64,000 nucleotides of DNA from an uncultured Burkholderiaceae bacterium (GCA_944390675.1 CALXQR010000007.1:42610-106609), one strand, 5' to 3'; numbered from the stretch's first letter, positions 15,873 through 24,535 are shown. Notes: generated from the letters alone by a model not told the origin. Made by a program: numbers and translations.

Positions 15873-15897
15873 TAATAGAAGATTTAAATCCTAAGAA

Positions 15898-17976
15898 TTA
15901 TTTCTTCATTTTGTTGTCTTTCAAACCGACAGAAAGGTTAAAGACCGGATGCTCTTCGGAGTGATCCTCGCGGTCAGCCACGAAGTAACCCGTGCGTTCC
16001 AATTGGAACTTTTCATCGGGTTTGGCTTGAGCCAGAGCCGGTTCCACGTAACCCTTCACCACTTTGAGGCTGTCTGGGTTCAAGAGCGTGCGATAGTCCG
16101 CGTCCACTGCGTCGGGCTGCGCCACGGCAAAGAGACGGTCATAGAGGCGGAATTCCGCTTTTTTGGCGGTCTTAGCGTCCACAAAGTGGATAGCGGCCTT
16201 GGTCTTCACGGATTCAGATCCCTCGGTGCCCGTTTTGGTTTCAGGCAGATAGCGGCAGTGAACGGCGATGACCTTGCCGGTTTCGTCCTTATCAACAGAG
16301 GTCGGGACTACGACATAGGCGTAGCGCAGACGCACGGGCTTGGCTTCGGAGCCGTCGGCCGGAATCGTGAGACGGCGATAGCCCTTCGGCGGCACTTCAG
16401 CGAAGTCGCTCTCATCAATCCAAAGTTCACGCGAGAAGGTGAGTTCACGCGTGCCCATTTCCGGATTCTTCGGATGGTTCGGCGCTGTGAGCGTTTCCGT
16501 TTGATTCTCCGGATAGTTGTCAATAATGAGCTTTAACGGGTGAACGACACCGATGCGGCGCGCGGCGCGATTTTCAAGGTCTTCACGAAGGCAAGCTTCA
16601 AGGACCGAATAATCGATTAAGCCGCCTGCGACGCGGGAGACACCGCACCGTTCAGCGAAAAGCTGAATAGCTTCAGGTGTGTAACCTCTTCTGCGCAAGC
16701 CGAAAATCGTGGGCATGCGGGGATCGTCCCAGCCGCTGACGAGATTTTCTTTTACGAGTTGGATGAGCTTGCGTTTACTCACCACCACGTGTGACAAATT
16801 CAAGCGGTTGAATTCATACTGATGCGACAGCAGGAAGAAATTCGGACGCACCACGTCAAGCGCGGCTTGCAAAAGTGGCGTGAAGTGTTCAGGTTGCGTC
16901 AAAAGCAGTGCCCAGAAAGCTTCAGCACGGATGCCCAGAAGTTTTTCAGGTCCGAGATTGTCGTTCCAAGCATCAAGAATTTCAGTCAAGGCTTTTTCGG
17001 GGCCGCTCGTGCCCAACTTTTCACGATGCTGATAGCAAGCGCGCATGAAAGCCAAGGCGCGATCATCTTCACCCTTACTCATCTTGAGTAAAAGCGCTTT
17101 GGCTTCTTCAAACTGCGGAGCACGCAAAACGGGGATGGAGCGTTCAAGCGCCCAGTCGTAAAACGCGCGCTGATCTTCAAATTCGAGCGTGCAGATGGAG
17201 TGCGTGATGTTTTCCAACGTATCTTCGATCGGGTGAGCGAAGGTGTACATCGGATAGATGCACCATTTGTCGCCCGTGCGATGGTGTTCGGCAAAACGGA
17301 TGCGGTAGATCGCCGGGTCACGCAGATTGATATTGGGGCTAGCCATATCAATCTTGGCGCGGACCACCATAGAGCCTTCGGCGTGCTTGCCTTCACGCAT
17401 TTCGCGGAAAAGACGGAGATTTTCCTCGATCGGACGGTCACGGTAGGGGGAGTTCTTGCCCGGTTCGGTGAGCGTGCCGCGGTTGGCGTGCATTTCTTCG
17501 GGCGTTTGCTCATCGACGTAGGCAAAGCCCGTCTTCACCAAATGTTCGGCGCAATCGTACATCCACTGGAAGTAGTCGCTTGCAAAGTAAAGATTGTCTT
17601 CTTTGTCGTGCTTCCAATCAAAACCCAACCACTGAACGGATTCTTTGATCGAATCGACGTATTCCTGGTCTTCTTTAACAGGGTTGGTGTCGTCAAAACG
17701 CATGTGGCAGTAGCCGCCGTAGTCACGAGCCAGGCCAAAGTTTAAGCAGATGCTCTTGGCGTGACCGATGTGCAGGTAGCCGTTGGGTTCGGGCGGAAAA
17801 CGCGTACGGATGCGCGCCGGGTCTTCCACGCCGGTTTGCGCTTGGACAGAGTAGGGAGCGGGATGACCGCACCACAGACGCGGCCGGTTGGCATTGCGAG
17901 CCAAATCTTCATCAATAATGTTGCGGATAAAATTGGTGACCTGTGCACCGTTTTCTTTGTTTTCCGTCGTCGACAT
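15898..17976 (-). CDS. glnS: Glutaminyl-tRNA synthetase with a large internal insertion
   Basis: This class I synthetase charges tRNA-Gln. The catalytic core is clear: PPEPNGYLHIGHAKS (HIGH at 69-72), the FDDTNP motif, and VVVSKRKL (the KMSKS equivalent, about 397-404), followed by the anticodon-binding beta barrels. At 692 residues it is much longer than E. coli GlnRS (554). Part of the excess is an extra segment of about 100 residues, roughly 284-383, between LERSIPV and SHQYEFNRLNL. In the usual enzyme these two motifs are almost adjacent. The insert is helical-looking and in frame with no stop, so the gene appears functional. It is followed by a strong terminator. Confidence 0.96.
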   Translation of the reverse strand: MSTTENKENGAQVTNFIRNIIDEDLARNANRPRLWCGHPAPYSVQAQTGVEDPARIRTRFPPEPNGYLHIGHAKSICLNFGLARDYGGYCHMRFDDTNPVKEDQEYVDSIKESVQWLGFDWKHDKEDNLYFASDYFQWMYDCAEHLVKTGFAYVDEQTPEEMHANRGTLTEPGKNSPYRDRPIEENLRLFREMREGKHAEGSMVVRAKIDMASPNINLRDPAIYRIRFAEHHRTGDKWCIYPMYTFAHPIEDTLENITHSICTLEFEDQRAFYDWALERSIPVLRAPQFEEAKALLLKMSKGEDDRALAFMRACYQHREKLGTSGPEKALTEILDAWNDNLGPEKLLGIRAEAFWALLLTQPEHFTPLLQAALDVVRPNFFLLSHQYEFNRLNLSHVVVSKRKLIQLVKENLVSGWDDPRMPTIFGLRRRGYTPEAIQLFAERCGVSRVAGGLIDYSVLEACLREDLENRAARRIGVVHPLKLIIDNYPENQTETLTAPNHPKNPEMGTRELTFSRELWIDESDFAEVPPKGYRRLTIPADGSEAKPVRLRYAYVVVPTSVDKDETGKVIAVHCRYLPETKTGTEGSESVKTKAAIHFVDAKTAKKAEFRLYDRLFAVAQPDAVDADYRTLLNPDSLKVVKGYVEPALAQAKPDEKFQLERTGYFVADREDHSEEHPVFNLSVGLKDNKMKK

Positions 17977-18049
17977 ACGTTTTGTCTCAAAAAAATCGAT
18001 AAGAAATCATTAATTTTAAAGCTTTTCTTTCTCTTTTGGTGATGGTTGG

Positions 18050-18084
18050 GGGCAAAACTCATCTGTGAGTTAGTAGTTTTGCCC
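18050..18084 (-). promoter_or_regulatory. Nested hairpins in the glnS upstream region
   Basis: GGGCAAAACT (18050-18059) pairs perfectly with AGTTTTGCCC (18075-18084). Inside and overlapping, AACTCA (18056-18061) pairs with TGAGTT (18066-18071). The two stems share four bases and compete. There is no T tract on either side, so it is not an obvious terminator of the upstream ATPase gene; it may be a leader structure of glnS. Confidence 0.4.
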
Positions 18085-18114
18085 AGTTGATGGCACGAAA
18101 TTTTGTCGAAAAAC

Positions 18115-19335
18115 TTAGAGGCCATCGTCTAAGAGCCAGTCAACAATATTGACTTGCTTCACACCTTCAAAATTTCTCCCTTTCCCCAAAGTGTCCATTG
18201 TTAAAAGGTATCTGGGATAGGCGTCCTTTAGGCCGGAAAACGCGGTTAATTCTCTTTCCAATGTTTGTGGATCAGCTACAGTTTGAGCAACCTGATAATA
18301 AGCAAAGCCATCATCTGTGCGGACAACAAAATCAATTTCTTTTCGGGCGTTTTTCCCAATACACACTTGTCGGTAGCGTCTTGTGAGTTCCAAATAAACA
18401 ATATTTTCCAATAAATGCCCGTAGTCTTTAATAGGTGTGGTCACTAACTGGTGGCGAAAGCCGACATCGGACAAATAATATTTTTCTTCGGCACGCACAG
18501 TTGCTTTGCCGCGTACGTCAAAACGCGGAACTCGTCGAACAAAATAACTGTCAATCAAAGCACTCATGTATGTCGAAAGTGTCAAACGGGAAATTTCCAC
18601 CTTTTGTGTTTTTAGAATTTGAAGAATATTGTTCGTGGAAAAGGCACTGCCGACGTTTGAAGCCAAAAAGCAGCAAAGTCTAAAAAGTGTCTCGGTATCT
18701 CTTAATTTCAGACGCCAGGAAATGTCCTTCAGAATAATGGACTGAATAAGGTCGCTATAGTAGATGCGAATATATTCCGGTTCATTTCTGTTGCGCAAAA
18801 GCGCAGGGAAAGAGCCTATCTGCAAATACCGCTCAAAATCCTCACGGGCAGAAAAGTTATCATCTAACACCGCTTGACGAAATTCGCTGAAAGACAAAGG
18901 GGCCATTTCAATACGCGTATAGCGTCCGGTGAGAAATGTCGCCAATTCTCCGGAAAGCAGATAGGCGTTGGAGCCCGTTACATAAAGATCAATGTTTTCT
19001 CGTTTTGCAAGACTTGCGAGAACTTCTTGGAAATTCTCACAAAGCTGAATTTCATCGATGAAGACGTAGTACGGTTTATTGTCGGAAACTTGACTAAGGA
19101 TGTATTGATGCAATGCCATCGGCTCTCGAAGATGAGCCAACGCCAAGTCCTCTAAATCAATAGAGATAAGCTGTTCGGCCGAAATCCCGTTTTGTTGAAG
19201 TTGGTTTTGAAACATCTTTAACAAAAAGGATTTTCCGCAACGTCTGGGCCCCATAACAACTTTAATTAACCCATTGTTGCGAAAGGCCATCAGTTTTCGG
19301 ATGTAATAGGGTCTTTGAATAACTTTGCCAATCAT
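18115..19335 (-). CDS. AAA_14/DUF4143-type ATPase
   Basis: This 406-residue protein has an N-terminal AAA ATPase domain with Walker A GPRRCGKS at 29-36 and Walker B YYVFIDEIQLCENF near residue 90. The sensor-like LYVTGSNAYLL and LSFSEFRQA follow, then a C-terminal DUF4143-type region with a nuclease-like fold (RKEIDFVVRTDDGFAYYQVA). Such single-gene ATPases are common in gut bacteria; the cellular role is not established. I chose ATG 19335 over the TTG 12 nt upstream because GAGTG lies 5 nt before it. A palindrome lies just upstream. Confidence 0.85.
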   Translation of the reverse strand: MIGKVIQRPYYIRKLMAFRNNGLIKVVMGPRRCGKSFLLKMFQNQLQQNGISAEQLISIDLEDLALAHLREPMALHQYILSQVSDNKPYYVFIDEIQLCENFQEVLASLAKRENIDLYVTGSNAYLLSGELATFLTGRYTRIEMAPLSFSEFRQAVLDDNFSAREDFERYLQIGSFPALLRNRNEPEYIRIYYSDLIQSIILKDISWRLKLRDTETLFRLCCFLASNVGSAFSTNNILQILKTQKVEISRLTLSTYMSALIDSYFVRRVPRFDVRGKATVRAEEKYYLSDVGFRHQLVTTPIKDYGHLLENIVYLELTRRYRQVCIGKNARKEIDFVVRTDDGFAYYQVAQTVADPQTLERELTAFSGLKDAYPRYLLTMDTLGKGRNFEGVKQVNIVDWLLDDGL

Positions 19336-19360
19336 ACTAACACTCAATTACTAATATTGT

Positions 19361-19388
19361 GACTTTGTATATCATATTATGCAAAGTC
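19361..19388. promoter_or_regulatory. Palindrome upstream of the AAA_14 ATPase gene
   Basis: GACTTTG (19361-19367) and CAAAGTC (19382-19388) form a perfect 7-bp inverted repeat. It extends inward with one mismatch (TATA versus TATG) to 10 of 11 paired positions. It starts 26 bp before the chosen ATPase start and may be an operator. Confidence 0.4.
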
Positions 19389-19453
19389 TGCAAAAATCGC
19401 AAGAAATGCAATTATGTTTACTAATTGTTGGGACTGCAAGATCAAAAGAGTGC

Positions 19454-19642
19454 TCAACGGCCCATTTTCTGAATATGAATAATCTGTTCGCCGGCACCGG
19501 AGCAGCCGCTTTTGCCCTTTTGGCCGGAAGCGCAGCCCGAGCAACTGCCGCAGCCCGAAGAGCGCTTCCTTTTTAATCTGAAGACCACACCGACTAAGGC
19601 AAGCACGATCAGAATTAACAATAACCAGCTGATGCCGTTCAT
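19454..19642 (-). CDS. FeoB-associated Cys-rich membrane protein
   Basis: A 62-residue protein with one N-terminal membrane helix (ISWLLLILIVLALVGVVF), a basic stretch (RLKRKR) and a cysteine cluster (GCGSCSGC, then GCSG). This is the pattern of small FeoB-associated Cys-rich proteins. It begins 12 nt after the feoAB stop on the same strand. It probably assists or regulates Fe(II) transport, perhaps through iron or redox sensing by the cysteines; this is inferred from context and family. Confidence 0.8.
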   Translation of the reverse strand: MNGISWLLLILIVLALVGVVFRLKRKRSSGCGSCSGCASGQKGKSGCSGAGEQIIHIQKMGR

Positions 19643-19654
19643 GGGCGATACCTT

Positions 19655-22009
19655 CTAGAAACCGAACATTAAACCAATCAAACGTACGATAAGCGCCACG
19701 ATCCAAGCGATCACGCATTGGAAAACGGCAACGCCTAAAGCCCACTGGCCGCCCAATTCACGCTTAATGGTGGCAATGGAAGCTACGCACGGCGTATAGA
19801 GGAGGCAGAAAACCAATAGCGTCAGCGCTGTCAAACCGCTCATCACAGCAGTGAGCGCTTCGGTGGATCCAAAGAGCACCGAAAGGCTGCTCACTACGCT
19901 TTCTTTTGCCATGAAGCCCCCGATGAGCGCCGTGGTGACGCGCCAGTCGTCAAAGCCAAGCGGCGCGAACACAGGAGAAATCCAGCCGGCAACGACCGCA
20001 AGGATGCTTGTGTGCGAGTCCTCAACCGGATTGAGTTGGAAATCAAAGGTCTGCAGGAACCAGATAACAATGGTTGCGACAAAAATCACGGTAAAGGCGC
20101 GCTCCAGGAAGTCCTTTGCCTTGTCCCAAAGCAAGAGCATGACATTTTTGGCGCCCGGCATTCTGTAGTTGGGCAGTTCCATCACAAAAGGCACCGCCTC
20201 GCCCTTGAAGATGGAGTTTTTCATGATGAGTCCCATGAGCACCGCAACGACAATGCCTAACAGGTAAAGACCAATCATGACCGCGGCGCCGTTACCCGGG
20301 AAAAAGGCCGCGACAAAGAATGCGTAGATGGGAAGCTTTGCCGAGCAGCTCATAAAAGGCGTCAAAAGAATAGTCATCTTGCGGTCGCGCTCGGAGGGCA
20401 GTGTTCGACTTGCCATCACGCCCGGCACCGTGCAGCCAAAGCCTATTAACATCGGCACAATGCTTCGGCCCGAAAGACCGATGCGACGCAAAAGCGTATC
20501 CATCACAAATGCTACGCGCGCCATGTAACCGCTGTCTTCCAAGAATGACAGGAAGAAGAAAAGCACCACGATGGTGGGCAGGAAACTCAGCACACTGCCC
20601 ACGCCGTTAAAGATCGCATCAATGATGAGCGAGTGAATCGAGGCGTTGACGTGCCATGCGGTGAGCGCCGCGTCGGTGTAGTCAGTGGCCAGGCCTATTG
20701 CCCAATCGAGCGCATCGTTGAGCCAAACACCGATTACGTTGAAGGTGAGCCAAAACACAAGCGCCATGATGGCGATAAAGGCGGGGATGGCGGTGTACTT
20801 GCCCGTGAGTACCTCATCGATCTGAAGGCTGCGGATGTGTTCTTTACTAATGCGGGGTTTGACCACCGTCTGGCGGCAAACTTTATCAATAAAGGCAAAA
20901 CGCATGTCAGCGATGGCGCTTGCGCGATCCAAGCCGCGCTCGCTTTCCATTTGCTTGACGATGTGCGCGATGGTGCGCTTTTCGTTAACGTCCAAATCGA
21001 GCTGCTCAATGATCAAAGGGTCGCCTTCGGCAATTTTGCTTGCAGCAAAGCGAAGCGGTATGTTTGCTTTTTGCGCATGATCCTCAATGATGTGCATGAT
21101 GCTATGCAGACACCGGTGCACCGCGCCGCCGTTATCGTTGGCGTCGCAAAAGTCCTGAACGGCAGGCGGCTCTTGATACTTGGCCACGTGCAGTGCATGG
21201 TCAATCAATTCTTCAATGCCTTCGCCGCGGCTTGCTGAAATCGGCACCACCGGCATCCCGAGAAGCGCCTCCATTTCATTGACGCGCACCGAGCCCCCGT
21301 TTGCCCATACTTCATCCATCATGTTGAGTGCCAGCACCATGGGGCGGCCTAACTCCATCAACTGCATGGTTAAATAGAGGTTTCGTTCAATGTTGGTGGC
21401 GTCAACAATATTGATGATCGCTTTGGGATTTTCCTTCAGAATGAATTCGCGCGAGACGATTTCTTCATTCGTGTAGGGCGACAGGGAGTAAATGCCCGGC
21501 AGGTCTGTGACGAGCGTATTTTCGTGAGCGATGATCGCGCCGTCTTTACGGTCAACCGTGACGCCGGGGAAATTGCCGACGTGTTGGTTGGAACCTGTCA
21601 AGCGGTTAAAAAGCGTTGTTTTGCCGCAGTTTTGATTGCCCGCGAGCGCAAAAGTGAGTTTTTCACTGTCAGGAAGCGGGTGTTCATGATCCTTCGCATG
21701 GTACTTGCCTCCTTCGCCGTAGCCCGGGTGGGTGATTTCTTCTGCTTCGGGAGCATGCACTCTGGCGGGCTGTTCATCACGAATGTCAGTGATGGTGATG
21801 GCTTGAGCTTCAGCCACGCGAAGCGTGAGCTCGTAGCTTCGGATTCTCACTTCAATGGGGTCGCCCATCGGGGCGCGTTTCACCATGGTGACCGTAGCCT
21901 GAGGGATGAGCCCCATATCAAGAAAATGTTGGCGAAGTGCGCCGCTTGCTCCCACCGATTCCACGGTGGCGCTGCGGCCAATCGGAAGATCATTTAATGT
22001 AACGGGCAT
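19655..22009 (-). CDS. feoB: FeoA-FeoB fusion, ferrous iron transporter
   Basis: The protein imports Fe(II) across the inner membrane. Residues 1-75 form an FeoA SH3-like domain (LNDLPIGRSATVESVG, FLDMGLIPQATV). A linker with several His residues follows (about 80-115), then the FeoB GTPase domain: G1 GNQNCGKTT at 124-132, DLPG at 169-172 and NMMDEV as G4. The membrane part follows, with the Gate motifs (GFGCTVPGVMASRTL and CSAKLPIY). At 784 residues it equals FeoA plus FeoB. The G1 motif has Gln and Cys where E. coli has Pro and Ser. I saw no clear Fur box upstream. Confidence 0.95.
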   Translation of the reverse strand: MPVTLNDLPIGRSATVESVGASGALRQHFLDMGLIPQATVTMVKRAPMGDPIEVRIRSYELTLRVAEAQAITITDIRDEQPARVHAPEAEEITHPGYGEGGKYHAKDHEHPLPDSEKLTFALAGNQNCGKTTLFNRLTGSNQHVGNFPGVTVDRKDGAIIAHENTLVTDLPGIYSLSPYTNEEIVSREFILKENPKAIINIVDATNIERNLYLTMQLMELGRPMVLALNMMDEVWANGGSVRVNEMEALLGMPVVPISASRGEGIEELIDHALHVAKYQEPPAVQDFCDANDNGGAVHRCLHSIMHIIEDHAQKANIPLRFAASKIAEGDPLIIEQLDLDVNEKRTIAHIVKQMESERGLDRASAIADMRFAFIDKVCRQTVVKPRISKEHIRSLQIDEVLTGKYTAIPAFIAIMALVFWLTFNVIGVWLNDALDWAIGLATDYTDAALTAWHVNASIHSLIIDAIFNGVGSVLSFLPTIVVLFFFLSFLEDSGYMARVAFVMDTLLRRIGLSGRSIVPMLIGFGCTVPGVMASRTLPSERDRKMTILLTPFMSCSAKLPIYAFFVAAFFPGNGAAVMIGLYLLGIVVAVLMGLIMKNSIFKGEAVPFVMELPNYRMPGAKNVMLLLWDKAKDFLERAFTVIFVATIVIWFLQTFDFQLNPVEDSHTSILAVVAGWISPVFAPLGFDDWRVTTALIGGFMAKESVVSSLSVLFGSTEALTAVMSGLTALTLLVFCLLYTPCVASIATIKRELGGQWALGVAVFQCVIAWIVALIVRLIGLMFGF

Positions 22010-22121
22010 CTTCTAAATTCTTTCTTTTTCTCTGACTGCGCCTGGCAGTACTATTTAATCCGCCCATTTTAGTGCAGAACTGATTAATTTTTTTAGGAAA
22101 TTTTCTTTTTGAGAGAGATTC

Positions 22122-22143
22122 GGGCGGCCGATGGCGGCCGCCC
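22122..22143 (-). terminator. GC-rich hairpin after the dehydrogenase gene
   Basis: GGGCGGCC (22122-22129) pairs perfectly with GGCCGCCC (22136-22143) around a 6-base loop. On the minus strand it follows the dehydrogenase stop by about 13 bp; the downstream tract (GAATCTCTCTC) is not T-rich enough for full certainty. Confidence 0.6.
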
Positions 22144-22156
22144 TGTAGACAAACGC

Positions 22157-23050
22157 TTAGTGAGGCAGGCGTTTGATGAGGCAGGAGGTGTCGCTTCGAC
22201 CTTCGCCCTTGGCTTGAAGTTCTCCGTAGAACTGGTCAATGAGCGCAACAGTCGGCAAACTTGAACCGTTCTTTTTCGCTTCCGCCAGACACAGTCCCAG
22301 ATCTTTTCTCATCCAGTCAATTGCAAACCCGAAATTGAATTTGTCATCAATCATGGTGCCGCCGCGGTTATCCATCTGCCAGCTTTGCGCCGCGCCCTTT
22401 CCGATCACCTCTAAAACGAGCTTCATATCCAAACCAGCGTTTAGACCGAAAGCGATGGATTCAGAAAGCGACTGCACAATGCCAGCGATGCAGATTTGAT
22501 TGCACATCTTGGCAAGCTGCCCGCAGCCCACGTCTCCGATGCGTGTGACAGCCTGCGCAAAGGCCATGATAACGGGGCGCGCTGCATCAAAAGTTTCTTG
22601 ATCCGCACCGCACATGACGGTGAGCACCCCGTTAACGGCTCCGGCCTGACCGCCCGAGACAGGCGCATCCATGAAATCCAACCCCATTTCTTTAGCTTTT
22701 TGCGCCAGTTCTCGCGCAACTTGTGCACTGTCGGTCGTGCAATCAACCAAAACAGCGCCCGGCTTCATGCCGGCAAAAGCGCCATCTTTGCCGAGCACGA
22801 CGCTGCGAAGGTCATCGTCGTTGCCCACGCATGTGAATACATAATCGGCGTCTTCAGCGGCTTCGCGTGGGGTGGATGCGCAAAGGCCAGTGTATTCTTT
22901 GGCCCATTTGAGCGCTTTTTCCGTTGTTCGGTTATAGACCGTCACACGGTGGCCAGCGCGGGACAAGTGACCGGCCATCGGGTAGCCCATTGTGCCCAAA
23001 CCGATAAAAGCCACGGTTTTCGGTTCACACTTTTCGTACTCTTTTTGCAT
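22157..23050 (-). CDS. NAD(P)-dependent beta-hydroxyacid dehydrogenase (3-hydroxyisobutyrate dehydrogenase family)
   Basis: This 297-residue enzyme has the Rossmann motif FIGLGTMGYPMA (about 15-26), the substrate-binding DAPVSGGQAGA and the catalytic-lysine segment GQLAKMCNQ. This family oxidises 3-hydroxyisobutyrate, tartronate semialdehyde or related acids; the exact substrate is not evident. I chose ATG 23050 because GAGG lies 7 nt upstream; a longer frame adds 13 residues that overlap a terminator hairpin. It lies downstream of the racemase on the same strand. Confidence 0.88.
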   Translation of the reverse strand: MQKEYEKCEPKTVAFIGLGTMGYPMAGHLSRAGHRVTVYNRTTEKALKWAKEYTGLCASTPREAAEDADYVFTCVGNDDDLRSVVLGKDGAFAGMKPGAVLVDCTTDSAQVARELAQKAKEMGLDFMDAPVSGGQAGAVNGVLTVMCGADQETFDAARPVIMAFAQAVTRIGDVGCGQLAKMCNQICIAGIVQSLSESIAFGLNAGLDMKLVLEVIGKGAAQSWQMDNRGGTMIDDKFNFGFAIDWMRKDLGLCLAEAKKNGSSLPTVALIDQFYGELQAKGEGRSDTSCLIKRLPH

Positions 23051-23068
23051 TTTTGCGCCTCTATAAGA

Positions 23069-23096
23069 AAAGCGCCTGAGATTTCTCAAGCGCTTT
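23069..23096 (-). terminator. Terminator-like hairpin between racemase and dehydrogenase
   Basis: AAAGCGC (23069-23075) plus TGAG (23077-23080) pair with CTCA (23085-23088) plus GCGCTTT (23090-23096), with one mismatch. On the minus strand the stem is followed by TCTTAT. It sits 18 bp before the dehydrogenase start, so read-through may be limited or the dehydrogenase may have its own promoter. Confidence 0.6.
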
Positions 23097-23113
23097 CGAT
23101 TTAATGACTGTGA

Positions 23114-24535
23114 TTAACGAACACCGCGTTCCTTAATCGTTGCTTCGGCAATCTGCACGCATTTGCGAGCGAGCGTCGCTGTCGGGTCAACGATGGCGAC
23201 CTTCTTGCCGGCCACATCAAAGTCGTCGGTTTCGTGGAAGATCAGGGGCAATTCCGTGCAGCCCAAGATCAACACGTTGCAGTCATAGGTCTTCACCAAG
23301 TACTCGGCGCCTTTGTAAAGATCATCGTAGCATTCGCCCGTTGTGTAGCCCGCCTTGGCACCCTTCGGACCATAAATGGCGTTCATGACGAATTTTTGAT
23401 GTTCTTCATCGGGCGTGAACATCTTCATGCCCATCTTTTCGGCCTTTTTACCGTAGATGCCGGTGGCGATCGTGCCGCTCGTGGCCATTAAGCCGACGCG
23501 CGCGTCTTTACCGAATTTGGCTTGGATTTCATCGAGCATGGTTTGCTGCATGTCGATGAAGGGAACATCCAAGTGGCGCAACATCCGAGGCAAGAAGGCG
23601 TGAGCCGTGTTGCAGGGGATGATGATGTAGTCGCAGCCGTCTTTTTGCAGGCGCTTGGCGCAGTTGTACATGGCGATTGTCGGATCGGGACCGCCGTAGA
23701 GCAGGCACGCCGTACGGTCATCAATCTGCGGATTTTGCTCAATTACGACCTTGAAATGTTCTTGGTCGTTTTTGGCGGGAGACGCTTTCACGATCTTATC
23801 GTAAAGGTCAACGGTCGCAGCCGGTCCAAGGCCGCCGATCAAACCGAGCTTAAAGGGTTTGGGAAGCTTCTTGGTGCTGTGAGCGAGAGCGGCTTTGGCA
23901 AAGACTTCAAAGACGTTCATCACGGGCAGCCCCATTGTTTGAAGGGCGGGCACATTCAGTGCGAACTGCGTGCAGTTGGGAACGATAACTTGAGCACCCT
24001 TGGCCATCAAGCTCTTGCAGACTTCTGCGAGCTTTTGCGCGGCTTCGTCGCTAGCACCTTCTGCGCGAACCTTTTCACGGATTTCATTGAGTGCCTTGTC
24101 TTCCTCTTCAGTGGGGAAGATAAGTTTCATTTGCTTGGAGATGTCGCATGCGCCGTCCGTGCAGCCGGCTGCGTTGGCGGCGTCAAGCACGCCCATTGCC
24201 GGGGCGCCTTCGCCCATCTGACTCATCAGTGCGCCCTTCATATCCAGAATCGGCGTTTGAATTTCGCGTTGGATTTCATGGATATAGCTACCGCACTTGA
24301 AATCAGGCACCAAAATGAGATCCACACCCATTTCAGCCAGAAGTTCCGATTCATTGAAGATGAAAATCTTTCTGTCGCTCACGGCAAATGTCGGATCGGG
24401 ATCAATTTTGAAATTGTCCTCGGTCATCATGACCGTGATGTCATCGCCGCCTTGAGCGAGCAATTGAGTTTTCACTTCCGTGGCGGCTCGGCGGTTCAAG
24501 CCCGCCACAATGCCGATAGTTTTCTTTTGAGTCAT
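23114..24535 (-). CDS. Two-domain aspartate/glutamate racemase family protein
   Basis: The 473-residue protein holds two copies of an Asp/Glu racemase-type domain. The C-terminal copy (about 235-473) looks active: LIGGLGPAATVDLYDKI, first catalytic Cys in IIIPCNTAHAF, second in LILGCTELPL. The N-terminal copy (about 1-225) is diverged, with TQKKTIGIVAGLNRRAATEV at the start and single cysteines in PDFKCGSYI and VPNCTQFAL. It may be a regulatory or degenerate partner. Single-domain racemases are about 230 residues. It probably interconverts D- and L-Asp or Glu; substrate not certain. Confidence 0.82.
   Translation of the reverse strand: MTQKKTIGIVAGLNRRAATEVKTQLLAQGGDDITVMMTEDNFKIDPDPTFAVSDRKIFIFNESELLAEMGVDLILVPDFKCGSYIHEIQREIQTPILDMKGALMSQMGEGAPAMGVLDAANAAGCTDGACDISKQMKLIFPTEEEDKALNEIREKVRAEGASDEAAQKLAEVCKSLMAKGAQVIVPNCTQFALNVPALQTMGLPVMNVFEVFAKAALAHSTKKLPKPFKLGLIGGLGPAATVDLYDKIVKASPAKNDQEHFKVVIEQNPQIDDRTACLLYGGPDPTIAMYNCAKRLQKDGCDYIIIPCNTAHAFLPRMLRHLDVPFIDMQQTMLDEIQAKFGKDARVGLMATSGTIATGIYGKKAEKMGMKMFTPDEEHQKFVMNAIYGPKGAKAGYTTGECYDDLYKGAEYLVKTYDCNVLILGCTELPLIFHETDDFDVAGKKVAIVDPTATLARKCVQIAEATIKERGVR

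Noticed and set aside
15347..15897. SAM riboswitch upstream of metNIQ
   Set aside because: No core of SAM-I, SAM-II or SAM-IV type could be recognised, and the Met-rich ORF with switching hairpins explains the region better. A covariance-model search would be decisive.
17977..18125. Possible Gln-rich leader peptide before glnS
   Set aside because: The short frame there has only one Gln codon before it runs into glnS out of frame, so there is no stalling signal.
22010..22121. Fur box upstream of feoAB
   Set aside because: No match to the 19-bp Fur consensus was found; the region is T-rich without a clear dyad.
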